Shown one piece after another: positions 1 to 7,607 of a stretch of 11,292 bases of DNA (position 1 is the stretch's first letter; every line of letters begins with the position of its first letter). The notes below the pieces were generated by a model. It saw only the letters and a list, made by a program, of their open reading frames with translations. It made no database searches and was not told where the DNA came from. The DNA is taken from the NCBI GenBank assembly GCA_031266255.1, contig JAISBK010000180.1, forward strand, positions 1 to 11,292, given 5' to 3'. A program made the position numbers and the translations under genes. The stretch is from Treponema sp. (GTDB lineage: Bacteria; Spirochaetota; Spirochaetia; Treponematales; Breznakiellaceae).

Positions 1-10
1 GCAGAGAGGC

Positions 11-787
11 ATGACGGTGAGTATACCCTTTTTATCACCCATTTTGGATAACACCTTATATACCCTGGGCTTTTTCACCAAGATTATACGCAGCACCGGT
101 TATTTCATGGTCCGCGGGCATATCGCGTTTAAGATCCTTATTATGCAGATCCTGTTTACCTGTGTGGAGGCCCTGGGGATAAGCAGCCTCCTTGCGATGG
201 GTATCGGTGTGGCGGTTATTGGTATTGGTATGCCGTTTCTCGTAAGTTTTTCTCAGGAACGGCTCATATACTCCTTGCTCATTACCGTTATTACCCGGGA
301 ATTGGGGCCTCTCCTTGCGGCGTTCATCATCGCCGCCCGGTCGGCTACTGCCATTGCTACTGAAATGGCCGGTATGGTCATTTCCCACGAAGTGGAAGCC
401 TATATTGCCGTGGGAGTTGACCCCATTGAACACCTGGCGGTTCCCCGTTTCCTGGGGGTAACCATTTCCATGTTTTTGCTTAATTGCTATTTTTCTCTTT
501 TTGGTCTGGTAGGGTCCTTCCTGGTAATCCAGCTTGTTAATCCCCTACCTGCATCGGTATATTTCGATAACCTGCTGCAAATATTAACCTTGCCGGATCT
601 GCTCATTTCTCTGATTAAAAGCATCAGTTTTGGGATGATCATCTCTACTGTGGCAATCATTGAGGGCTTCGCAGTGGAACGGGCAAGTACGGAGATTCCC
701 GTGGCAGGACTGCGGGCGGTAAGTTCCGCTTTTACCGGGTGTATTGTGGTGGATATTCTCTTATCTGTGCTGTATTATTCATTATAA
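11..787 (+). CDS. mlaE: MlaE-type ABC transporter permease (lipid transport)
   Basis: Inner-membrane permease of an MCE/Mla-type ABC transporter, which moves phospholipids or similar lipids between inner and outer membrane. The protein is about 258 residues, the usual MlaE length, with several hydrophobic segments (about 45-75, 85-110, 145-175, 200-220 and 240-257). The family's conserved core is visible: ELGP at 97-100, followed by AARSATAIATEMAGM and then GVDPIEHLAVPR at 135-146, which contacts the ATPase. The start is uncertain. The purine-rich AGAGAGG at 3-9 is one base from the ATG at 11 but seven bases from an in-frame GTG at 17, so GTG may be the true start. The frame is also open to the window edge, so a start further upstream cannot be excluded. 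It heads a cluster with mlaF and mlaD; 75 bases separate its stop from the mlaF ATG. Confidence 0.93.
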   Translation: MTVSIPFLSPILDNTLYTLGFFTKIIRSTGYFMVRGHIAFKILIMQILFTCVEALGISSLLAMGIGVAVIGIGMPFLVSFSQERLIYSLLITVITRELGPLLAAFIIAARSATAIATEMAGMVISHEVEAYIAVGVDPIEHLAVPRFLGVTISMFLLNCYFSLFGLVGSFLVIQLVNPLPASVYFDNLLQILTLPDLLISLIKSISFGMIISTVAIIEGFAVERASTEIPVAGLRAVSSAFTGCIVVDILLSVLYYSL

Positions 788-800
788 GGCCCTCGTATCC

Positions 801-814
801 TGTTTAGCTAAACA
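801..814. promoter_or_regulatory. Perfect 14-bp palindrome between mlaE and mlaF
   Basis: TGTTTAGCTAAACA is identical to its own reverse complement and lies in the 75-base gap between the mlaE stop and the mlaF start. It is flanked by further complementary pieces: GTATC at 795-799 with GATAC at 834-838, and CTCGT at 792-796 with ACGAG at 844-848. It could bind a dimeric regulator as DNA, or fold in mRNA to set relative expression of mlaE and mlaF. The symmetry is seen directly; the role is inferred. Confidence 0.35.
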
Positions 815-862
815 TAAGCGGCATCGGTAGTAACGATACATGGACGAGTAAGGAGCGGGGTG

Positions 863-1597
863 ATGAATCCTATCATTGAATTACAAGCGGTATCGTTTTC
901 AACCCAAAACCAAGCGATTCTTAGGGATATATCCTATCAATTTCAGGAAGGAAAAACTACCGCTTTGGTGGGTCCTTCCGGCGGGGGTAAAAGTACGGTA
1001 CTCAAACTCGCCGCAGGGCTCTTAATTCCCAATGAGGGAGTTGTCCGCTTCCGCGGGCAGGATATGGCCGTTATGAATCGGGGGCAGACCCTGGAGTTTC
1101 GCCGGCAGAGTGCGGTGGTCTTTCAGGATTCAGCGCTCTGGGCAAACCAGAATTTGTATCAAAATTTAGAACTTCCCTTGCGGATCCATTTTCCTCAGAT
1201 ATCCAAGGCAGATCGGGAAAAACGAATGCAAGAGGTCCTCTCCGAGGTGGGCTATAAAAAAGACCTGATGATACGGCCCGCGCAGCTTTCTATAGGAGAA
1301 CAGAAACTTATCGCCTTTGCCCGGGCTATGCTCTGCCGGCCCCGGCTGCTGTTCCTGGACGAATGGACCGAGTCCCTGGATAGGAACGCCGCTCAGCGGC
1401 TTGTGGATAGGGTGAAATACCAGAAGGAACAGGGGGCCACCATTATTTTGGTAAGCCACGATTTAAGCGTCATTAAGAGTCTTGCGGATTATATGGTGAT
1501 GATCCTGGGGGGACAGATTTCGTTCGCCCTCAGGATAACCGATATCCTTGAAGATGAGTATCTTGCCCACTATATTGAAACCGGAATCGCCTCATGA
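863..1597 (+). CDS. mlaF: MlaF-type ABC transporter ATPase
   Basis: Cytoplasmic ATPase that powers the MlaE permease. The start chosen is the ATG at 863, seven bases after AAGGAG at 850-855; the in-frame GTG at 860 is only four bases away. The protein is 244 residues. Visible motifs are Walker A GPSGGGKST (37-45), Q-loop Q88 in VFQDS, Walker B LLFLDE (162-167), D-loop SLD (171-173) and H-loop histidine 199 in SHD. Two motifs deviate: the signature reads LSIGEQ (142-147) where LSGGQ or LSGGM is usual, and the residue after the catalytic glutamate is tryptophan (DEWTESLD) where most ABC ATPases have proline (DEPT). The residues needed for catalysis are present, so it is probably active. Its last codons overlap the mlaD start by four bases (ATGA), indicating translational coupling. 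Confidence 0.93.
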   Translation: MNPIIELQAVSFSTQNQAILRDISYQFQEGKTTALVGPSGGGKSTVLKLAAGLLIPNEGVVRFRGQDMAVMNRGQTLEFRRQSAVVFQDSALWANQNLYQNLELPLRIHFPQISKADREKRMQEVLSEVGYKKDLMIRPAQLSIGEQKLIAFARAMLCRPRLLFLDEWTESLDRNAAQRLVDRVKYQKEQGATIILVSHDLSVIKSLADYMVMILGGQISFALRITDILEDEYLAHYIETGIAS

Positions 1598-2613
1598 AAT
1601 TTAGGATCCGCTTTGCCGACCAAATAGTGGGGGTTCTCATTATCGTGGCGCTTTTTTCCCTGCTGTTTATCCTTTTCATGCTGGGAAAGAGTCAACGGTG
1701 GTTTGCCAAGGATTACAGTTATACCACCTATTTTGACACCGCCGCAGGCTTAAGCGGTAATATGCCGGTTCAGTATAAGGGATTTACCATCGGTAATGTA
1801 AAGTCCTACCGGCTCACCCCAGATGACCGGGTGGAGGTCGTGTTTTTTATCTATGAGGCCTATATTGACCGGGTCAGAACCGGCTCTCTTGTGGATATGA
1901 ACGTAAGCCTCATAGGCTTGGGAAGCCAATTTCAGTTCCACCCCGGATTAGGGCAGGAGCGGCTTGCCGAAGGGGAATTGGTTCCCAGCGTCCAGTCCCC
2001 TGAAGGGAAGCAGCTTATCCAACAAGGACTTGCGGCGCTTCCTGTCCAGGATGACCGTATCACGCTCCTCATCGATAGGACCACGGTACTTTTAGAAGAT
2101 ACCGATAAGGTTATACGGCTCGTGGGGGATGCCTTGCAGGGTACGGATACCTCAAGCCTGGGTCGGATCTTTAGAAACCTGGAAACCACCATCGCTCAGG
2201 TTCAGGGTCTCTCTGGAACCGTTAATCAAGACCTAGATGTTGTCTTGACTGAGGTGCGCCTGATTTTAGGAAAATTACATCCCATAATCGCCAATGTGGA
2301 TACCCTTTCCCATAAGGTCCTTGAACCTGAGGGCCTTGTTTCCCGGGTGCTTGATACCCAAGAAGCGGATTCGGTCTACGCTGGGCTTGTATCATCTCTT
2401 AAGTCGGTCTCTGGAATTCTAGGAAACCTGGACAAAACCTCTGCGCTATTGCCGAGAGAAGCCGCGGGGATACTTATGGAAGTGCGGACAAGCCTCAAAA
2501 CCCTGGAGGATGTGCTGGTTGCCCTGACAAATAACCCGCTTTTGAAGCGAGGCATCCCTACCCAGGTTCAGACGCAATCCCCCGGCACGAGTCCGCGGGA
2601 TATTGCGTTCTAA
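1594..2613 (+). CDS. mlaD: MlaD-type MCE-domain lipid-binding subunit
   Basis: Membrane-anchored periplasmic substrate-binding subunit of the same transporter. It has 339 residues: a short basic N-terminus, one membrane helix (about 11-31), then an MCE/MlaD domain (about 42-130) with the typical pattern YFDTAAGLSGNMPVQYKG followed by IGNV and VEVVFFI. After that comes a long helical region (about 145-320) of the kind that in MCE proteins forms the needle or coiled-coil part of the hexamer. The start ATG overlaps the mlaF stop by four bases. E. coli MlaD is only about 180 residues, so the extended C-terminus places this nearer the longer MCE proteins. No mlaC or mlaB follows; the cluster ends here against a convergent gene. 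Confidence 0.92.
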   Translation: MKFRIRFADQIVGVLIIVALFSLLFILFMLGKSQRWFAKDYSYTTYFDTAAGLSGNMPVQYKGFTIGNVKSYRLTPDDRVEVVFFIYEAYIDRVRTGSLVDMNVSLIGLGSQFQFHPGLGQERLAEGELVPSVQSPEGKQLIQQGLAALPVQDDRITLLIDRTTVLLEDTDKVIRLVGDALQGTDTSSLGRIFRNLETTIAQVQGLSGTVNQDLDVVLTEVRLILGKLHPIIANVDTLSHKVLEPEGLVSRVLDTQEADSVYAGLVSSLKSVSGILGNLDKTSALLPREAAGILMEVRTSLKTLEDVLVALTNNPLLKRGIPTQVQTQSPGTSPRDIAF

Positions 2614-2623
2614 CGCCTATCCC
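2597..2623 (+). other. Stem-loop spanning the mlaD stop codon
   Basis: GGGATA (2597-2602) pairs with TATCCC (2618-2623), and inside it GCGTT (2605-2609) pairs with AACGC (2612-2616). This gives about 11 base pairs around a two-base loop, interrupted by a small internal bulge. The stop codon TAA lies in the loop and descending arm. No T-run follows on either strand, so it does not look like a standard intrinsic terminator. It may stabilise the mRNA 3' end between the convergent genes. The next bases also carry the palindrome TCCTTAAGGA. Confidence 0.4.
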
Positions 2624-2641
2624 TCCTTAAGGATGCCCCGG

Positions 2642-4450
2642 TTAGTAAAATATCCTGATATGCTCTACTGAATTGCGGTGTCGCATCTTAAGCAGCAAGG
2701 TCCGTTCCGATGCTGAGTAAACCCAGCCCGAGGTATTATACCGTTCAAAGTCAGGGGCGGTTCGATAATCTATATCGTAGATCTGAATTCGGTTTGGCCG
2801 AGGGATCCCGCGGATCAGCATGTAATGGATTTCATCTACGGGAAATGATACGGTAATATCCAACATCGTAGTTCCTTGGTTTACCGAGATGTCAGAAGCG
2901 CCGGTCCAGGCCCAGATCGCATTGGCGCCGCCGCTGATACTTACCGCCCGCGGGTAATTTTCCCCAGGGGTCAAGATACGGTAGATCTGGGCAGAACTGA
3001 GCCGTGCAGTGGCGGTATCTTCACTGAAGGTTCCGGTCTCTGAGCGGAGGAGTCCTGCCGGAACGGTTCCTGCATCATTCACCAGGGAGAGTACCGATAG
3101 AATGAGGGAACGGCCTATGGTCGCCCACTCCAGAGCACCGGCGGTTTCCGCGTATACCATGAGGGCTTTCCCAAGACGCAGGTTGAATTCCATATCCGCC
3201 ATACCGTCAGAAAACACAAAGACCTGGTCTCCTTCAGGGGACTTTTTAAGATTCTGGGAAATAATGAAATACATTTGATCGATAAAGCGTACAAAGGGAT
3301 TTTCCGTATTTCCTATAGTTCCTATAATAGAACGGTACCGCATCCAATCAGTATATCCCTCGAATATACCGGGAATAAGATCGAGGGATACCGTAACCGG
3401 ATCCAGGGAATTTACCATCTTCACCGCGCCCTCGAGTAAGGTAAGATACCCTCGAACCGCAAGGTATTCAAACACATGGGGTTCTTTTAATAATTCCAGG
3501 GCTTGCTCGTTGAGCATCCCGGAAAGATGGTTCAACGTATCCCGTTCAAAGGCCGCAAGCGAGCGAACCCCTTGATCTAATTGACCCAGAAACACCGTAG
3601 ACTCATAGGTTCTCCGGTTTCCATTGAGAAACGCGGAAGGAACCGCTGCAAGAGCCTGCCGATAGGTTCCCCGGCTTACTGCCTCTCCCTCATAGGCCAC
3701 TACCAGATCTTCATTATTACTGCTCCCTATGGTTCTGGCCCAAAGTGTAAAACTCTGATTCCGCCAGCGGTTTATGATTTCAGTATAGGCTTGGGTATCC
3801 TCAGCAGGGGTAATGCTAAAGTCTTGTACGGTAAAGGACTTATCTTCCAGGATGGGCCGATAGGAAATAAAGGGGACTTCTTGGCGGAGTATCAGAACCT
3901 GGCGTTCTGAATCCAACAAGGTTCGACCAAACCCGTACGTTATTCCCGTATCGGTGAGTACTTCGATCCCGTTACCCCTATCGTGGGATCGAGACGTTCT
4001 GAGCGGTTTATAGGGAAGCTCCAAACCCAAAATATCCTCCCCTAACAGGGCCTGTATCACCAGCGCTTGGTTTTCCTTGGCATCCTGGACCATAAAAAGG
4101 AGTTCCGTGCCCCCTGGAATCTGTATCCTCAAGGTATCATCGACTATAGTCATAGCTTCAGGAAGCACCGCCTCTTTGGTTCCTGAAGCCTTTATTAGAC
4201 TGAATCCATTATTCCGGTTAGTGATAGTGAATCCCATGCCTCCAAAGGAAATCAATAAGTCCCCTGCCAGAGAAAAGGACTCGGCCGCTTTGGCATACTC
4301 AGCGGAACGATACCGTCCGCTTACCATCAGGCCCCCCAACTGCCAGGTAAAAGTCTCTTTCTGGGCAAACTGCAAGGTTCCAAGTACCACCAATATCATT
4401 CCGTAGATGAAGAGTGTTATAATCATTCGAGAAAATATCGGTTTTTTCAT
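2642..4450 (-). CDS. Large membrane-anchored extracytoplasmic protein of unknown function
   Basis: I do not recognise a family for this 602-residue protein. It begins MKKPIFSRM, followed by one hydrophobic helix (about 9-27) and then a long soluble part, so it is probably anchored in the inner membrane and faces the periplasm, or is exported with an uncleaved signal. The region just after the anchor and the last roughly 110 residues are rich in alternating hydrophobic and polar residues, suggesting beta-structure; the middle (about 260-470) looks helical. There is no cysteine positioned for lipidation. An in-frame TAG lies nine bases upstream of the ATG at 4450, so the start cannot be further upstream. 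There is no good Shine-Dalgarno immediately before the ATG. It converges on mlaD with a 28-base gap. A role in envelope biogenesis fits the neighbourhood but is only inference. Confidence 0.85.
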   Translation of the reverse strand: MKKPIFSRMIITLFIYGMILVVLGTLQFAQKETFTWQLGGLMVSGRYRSAEYAKAAESFSLAGDLLISFGGMGFTITNRNNGFSLIKASGTKEAVLPEAMTIVDDTLRIQIPGGTELLFMVQDAKENQALVIQALLGEDILGLELPYKPLRTSRSHDRGNGIEVLTDTGITYGFGRTLLDSERQVLILRQEVPFISYRPILEDKSFTVQDFSITPAEDTQAYTEIINRWRNQSFTLWARTIGSSNNEDLVVAYEGEAVSRGTYRQALAAVPSAFLNGNRRTYESTVFLGQLDQGVRSLAAFERDTLNHLSGMLNEQALELLKEPHVFEYLAVRGYLTLLEGAVKMVNSLDPVTVSLDLIPGIFEGYTDWMRYRSIIGTIGNTENPFVRFIDQMYFIISQNLKKSPEGDQVFVFSDGMADMEFNLRLGKALMVYAETAGALEWATIGRSLILSVLSLVNDAGTVPAGLLRSETGTFSEDTATARLSSAQIYRILTPGENYPRAVSISGGANAIWAWTGASDISVNQGTTMLDITVSFPVDEIHYMLIRGIPRPNRIQIYDIDYRTAPDFERYNTSGWVYSASERTLLLKMRHRNSVEHIRIFY

Positions 4451-4456
4451 TTTATT

Positions 4457-4468
4457 CTAATTGAGCAT
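4457..4468 (-). other. Possible three-codon upstream ORF
   Basis: On the minus strand ATG CTC AAT TAG sits six bases before the ATG of the 602-residue gene, in the same frame. AAAGGAG lies 13 bases upstream of this mini-ORF, at about 4482-4488. It could couple translation to the main ORF, but the predicted transcription start falls within that Shine-Dalgarno, so the call is weak. Confidence 0.18.
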
Positions 4469-4489
4469 ACTACCAGTATATCTCCTTTT

Positions 4490-4519
4490 ATTATAGTACT
4501 AATGTATCCGCGGTATCAA
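4490..4519 (-). promoter_or_regulatory. Sigma-70-type promoter for the 602-residue gene
   Basis: On the minus strand the -35 box is TTGATA (4514-4519) and the -10 box is TATAAT (4490-4495), separated by 18 bases. The -10 is a perfect consensus. The predicted start of transcription near 4482-4483 gives a leader of about 32 bases. Confidence 0.65.
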
Positions 4520-4627
4520 CGTGCCGGTAACACCCAGGGATTCTGCATTTACGTTGAATACCCGATAGGTCCAGGAGGAAATCATTATTATATAAAGAAA
4601 TATACGGTTACAGGTTGGGATATCTGC

Positions 4628-4656
4628 TTGCCGATATACAAAAGAATGGATATAGT
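4628..4656 (+). promoter_or_regulatory. Possible promoter for the TPR/TraB pair
   Basis: TTGCCG (4628-4633), 17 bases, then TATAGT (4651-4656). It would start transcription at about 4663, right at the AGGGGG Shine-Dalgarno of the TPR gene. Other AT-rich -10-like stretches lie at 4588-4596, so the assignment is uncertain. Confidence 0.25.
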
Positions 4657-4674
4657 ATCTTGAGGGGGTTCACC

Positions 4675-6102
4675 GTGATTACGATAAAAACGATACATGA
4701 GGGAAAAAAGAAGGGGAAACGTAAGCACCTATGCTTGACCCTTTGGGTGCTGCTTTTGCTGGGAAAGCACAGCCTTGGGGTCTTTGCAGATCCCGGTGAA
4801 CCGCCCAGTACCGAAGCGGTCCTCACGAGGGTTACCGACCGTTTACTGGTTCAGGATTATGCCGGGGCTATGGCCTTGTTTGAGGAGCTTCCTGCTGCGG
4901 AACAGGAATCCTCGGGGATCCGGCTCTTACAGGCATCTATCTTGAATTCCGCAGGCTGGACAAATGAAGCCCGGGTCATCGCTGAACAGATCATTGCCAC
5001 AGAAAGTACGAATACCGAAGCCCTTTTCGTCCTTGCTGCCATTGAATCCGCTGCAGGCAGGGGACGGGAACAACGGAACCTTCTGGACCGGATTCTTAAG
5101 ATCGATCCGGTTCATGTACAAGCCCTCATATCCTTGGGTACCATAAGCCTACAAACCCGGTCATGGCGGACTGCAGCCTCCTATTTCGACCGGGTTTTGG
5201 CAGTAGAACCGGAAAATGGGGATGCCCTCGTAGGGAGAGCCCAGGCCTTCCGGTATACCGAGGACAGCCAAAGTGCCGAAGCCCTACTTAACAAGGCCAT
5301 CGCCCGCTTCCCTCAGTGGGGAAGCCCCCTAGTCGAGCGGGCCCGGCTGTACCGGAATGCCCGGTTGTTTACCCGTGCATTGGCAGATCTGGATGCGGCC
5401 AAACAACTTGACGGAACCGATTACTGGATAGCGGTGGACCGGGCTGCAGTGTTGATGGATTTAGACAGAAAACCCGAAGCCCTGACGGAATATGAGCGGG
5501 CCATAACCCTTGATCCTGAGAATTTCTTGGCCTATGTGTACATCGCGGGTATTAAGGATGATCTTAAGGATTATGAAGGGGCGGAACAGGCATATAGGGC
5601 CGTTGCACAGCTCAAGCCGGATTACTACTTTGCTTTTGAAAGCCTGGGAATCCTCAATATGAGAAAGGGGCAATGGGGAGCGGCCCGGGATGCTTTTCTT
5701 GAAGCCTATAAGCGGGCTCCTAAGGAAGCAAACTACGCCCTCCTGGCTGCCATGAACTGGATGCGGGCTGGGAAATTAACGGATCCTGAGCTGAAACAAT
5801 TTTTGCAAAAGGCCATGCGGGGGGTCCCACGGGAGGCTACCGCATGGTATATGCTTCGGCTGTACCACGATCTCTCCGGGGATAAGGACTTCATGGTCAG
5901 GCTGGAAAAAGAAAAAGACGAGGATACCAAGGCTCAGATGAGTTACTACCTGGCTAATTACTATGATATTCGGGGCAGTAAAACCTTAGCAGATACCTAT
6001 TTTATACAGGTTAAGAAACTCAACCGGCTTAAGCAGATTGAATGGCGTTTGAATGAATGGGCCTTTGAACAGCGCAACCTTACCCTGAAGGATAACGAAT
6101 AA
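4675..6102 (+). CDS. Secreted TPR-repeat protein
   Basis: Exported tetratricopeptide-repeat protein, presumably a periplasmic scaffold for protein interactions. The start chosen is the GTG at 4675, six bases after AGGGGG (4663-4668). An in-frame TTG at 4615 would add 20 residues with no good ribosome-binding site and would bury the signal peptide. From GTG the protein is 475 residues: a very basic stretch (KKKGKRK at about 11-17), a hydrophobic core LTLWVLLLLG, and a likely cleavage after GVFA at residue 38. Most of the remainder is helical repeats. The clearest TPR units include QALISLGTISLQTRSW, PENFLAYVYIAGIKDDLKDY and YYFAFESLGILNMRKGQW, each followed by an A..F/Y......P half; about eight to ten units fit. 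It is followed after 41 bases by the TraB-family gene on the same strand, probably one transcript. Confidence 0.85.
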   Translation: MITIKTIHEGKKKGKRKHLCLTLWVLLLLGKHSLGVFADPGEPPSTEAVLTRVTDRLLVQDYAGAMALFEELPAAEQESSGIRLLQASILNSAGWTNEARVIAEQIIATESTNTEALFVLAAIESAAGRGREQRNLLDRILKIDPVHVQALISLGTISLQTRSWRTAASYFDRVLAVEPENGDALVGRAQAFRYTEDSQSAEALLNKAIARFPQWGSPLVERARLYRNARLFTRALADLDAAKQLDGTDYWIAVDRAAVLMDLDRKPEALTEYERAITLDPENFLAYVYIAGIKDDLKDYEGAEQAYRAVAQLKPDYYFAFESLGILNMRKGQWGAARDAFLEAYKRAPKEANYALLAAMNWMRAGKLTDPELKQFLQKAMRGVPREATAWYMLRLYHDLSGDKDFMVRLEKEKDEDTKAQMSYYLANYYDIRGSKTLADTYFIQVKKLNRLKQIEWRLNEWAFEQRNLTLKDNE

Positions 6103-6143
6103 GGTTTGAATACCCAAAGCAAGCGACAAAAAGGAAAAAAACT

Positions 6144-7334
6144 ATGAACGATACCTGTATAATCCTTAAACTCAAGGAACGGGAAATTATCCTTATTGGA
6201 ACCGCGCATGTTTCACGGGATAGCATTGATGAAGTAAGCCAGATAATCCAGGAGGTGCGGCCTGATATGGTCTGCGTTGAACTGGATGCAGGAAGGTACC
6301 AGTCCATTAGCGAAAAGGAAACCTGGGAGCAATTGGATGTGGCCAAAATATTTAAAGAAGGTAAGGGCTTTCTCCTTATCGCCAATCTGGTCTTATCCAG
6401 TTTTCAGCGGCGTATGGGTGCTGAATTAGGGGTTAAACCTGGAGAGGAAATGAAAACCGCGGTAGAAATGGCACTTACCTTGGGTATCCCCTATGCTTTA
6501 TGTGACCGAGAAGTACAGGTAACCCTCCGTCGGGCCTGGGCTCGGTGCGGTCTCTGGAACAAATGCAAGCTCTTGGCTGCCCTGTTATCCAGCGCCTTTT
6601 CAACCGAACAATTAAGTGAAGCAGAGATTGAAAACCTGAAAACCCGTAGCGAACTTGACGGTATGATGTCCGCCTTGTCCGATTACCTGCCCCCGGTCAA
6701 AGAGACCCTCATTGATGAACGGGATCGCTACTTAGCCGCCCATATATGGGCCAAGGGTAAGGGCGGAACCATCAAGAAACAGGTAGCGGTTGTGGGAGCC
6801 GGGCACATCCAGGGAATCAAGGACCAACTGGAAAAGATAGCTGCCGGGAAGCTAACAGAGGATGTTTCAGACTTGGAAACCATTCCGAACCCCCCGGTTT
6901 TCTCCAAGATTGCCGGGTGGATCCTACCGGTCCTTATTGGGGCGCTCATTATCCTCGGTTTCTTCAAGGCCGGCGCTGGGGTAAGCCTGAGTATGCTCCT
7001 CCGTTGGGCTCTACTCAACGGTTCTCTGGCCGCGTTAGGCACCCTCCTCGCGCTGGGGCATCCTCTCTCCATGGTGGTATCCTTTTTTGGCGCTCCAATC
7101 GCCACGATCAATCCCTTCATCGGGGTGGGACTCTTTTCAGGACTTACTGAAGTGAGCCTCCGAAAACCTCGGGTTTCAGATACACAGACTATTTCCGAGG
7201 ATGTTACCAGTCTCAAGGGAATCTACCGGAACCGCATCACCCGGGCGCTTTTGGTCTTTTTTCTCTCTTCTTTAGGGGGCGCCTTGGGGAACTTCATTTC
7301 CATTCCTTCCTTAGCAACGTTACTGGTAAAGTAG
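6144..7334 (+). CDS. TraB/PrgY family membrane protein
   Basis: Member of the TraB family, named after PrgY/TraB, which limit pheromone activity in enterococcal conjugation, and related in fold to the Tiki metalloproteases. The 396-residue protein has the family hallmarks: GTAHVS at 19-24, VCVELDAGRY at 43-52 with conserved E46, and a second GxxH motif, GAGH, at 218-221. The C-terminal third is hydrophobic, with about four membrane helices (roughly 254-275, 283-300, 308-330 and 365-392). The domain is therefore held at the inner membrane. The start ATG follows AAGGA (6131-6135) by eight bases. Family members are common on chromosomes of bacteria without pheromone systems, and their substrate there is unknown; proteolysis is inferred from Tiki homology. 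The stop codon TAG coincides with the first base of a G+C-rich repeat. Confidence 0.85.
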   Translation: MNDTCIILKLKEREIILIGTAHVSRDSIDEVSQIIQEVRPDMVCVELDAGRYQSISEKETWEQLDVAKIFKEGKGFLLIANLVLSSFQRRMGAELGVKPGEEMKTAVEMALTLGIPYALCDREVQVTLRRAWARCGLWNKCKLLAALLSSAFSTEQLSEAEIENLKTRSELDGMMSALSDYLPPVKETLIDERDRYLAAHIWAKGKGGTIKKQVAVVGAGHIQGIKDQLEKIAAGKLTEDVSDLETIPNPPVFSKIAGWILPVLIGALIILGFFKAGAGVSLSMLLRWALLNGSLAALGTLLALGHPLSMVVSFFGAPIATINPFIGVGLFSGLTEVSLRKPRVSDTQTISEDVTSLKGIYRNRITRALLVFFLSSLGGALGNFISIPSLATLLVK

Positions 7335-7578
7335 CACCTGCGGTGGGCGTAGTGGGGGCGGCGTAGTTACCAAGTACGGGGCACGTCCCTTCGTTCCTGT
7401 TACCTGTGATGAGTGCTGTCCAATACGGGGGCATTGCAGTTTGGCAGTATGACAGAGCAGGCTTCGCTCGTAGTAGAAACGGAGGGACGTACGCCGACTT
7501 TCACCTAACGCCGCACCCACCTCGCCCGCAGCAGGCGCACCTGCGGTGGGCGAGGTAAGGGCTGCGTCTATGTTACCA
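7334..7578. repeat. Three-armed G+C-rich inverted/direct repeat element
   Basis: This fills most of the 309-base gap between the TraB-family gene and the antitoxin. Arm A (about 7334-7408) and arm B (about 7462-7537, reversed) are imperfect inverted copies of roughly 70 bases. Shared blocks on aligning A with B reversed are CCTGC, GGGCG, GCGGCGT and ACGTCCCT.CGTT. Arm C (7537-7578) is a partial direct copy of arm A: 16 identical bases, GCACCTGCGGTGGGCG at 7334-7349 and 7537-7552, then similar sequence to a shared GTTACCA. Arms B and C also form a tight hairpin: ACCTCGCCC-GCAG (7519-7531) with CTGC-ggt-GGGCGAGGT (7541-7556). The stretch is G+C-richer than the flanking genes. It could be a small non-autonomous mobile element or a structured RNA. 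The arms are seen directly; the function is not. Confidence 0.6.
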
Positions 7579-7607
7579 CAAAAAGTGCATTTTTTCAGTA
7601 TAAAATA

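Noticed and set aside
4573..4590. AGGAGG at 4573-4578 as a ribosome-binding site
   Set aside because: It is followed only by ATC and ATT codons, with no normal start codon within a usable distance.
4615..4674. TTG start giving 20 extra residues on the TPR protein
   Set aside because: There is no ribosome-binding site at suitable spacing, and the GTG at 4675 has AGGGGG and places the signal peptide near the N-terminus.
6728..7216. A 162-codon minus-strand ORF inside the TraB-family gene
   Set aside because: It is fully antisense to a well-supported coding region, and its product is Pro/Ser/Arg-rich, as expected of a shadow frame.
7403..7470. tRNA-like or other RNA gene in the loop of the repeat
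   Set aside because: No cloverleaf, T-loop or acceptor pairing could be found.
7334..7578. CRISPR array
   Set aside because: There are only two or three diverged arms in mixed orientation, without regular spacers, and no cas gene in the window.
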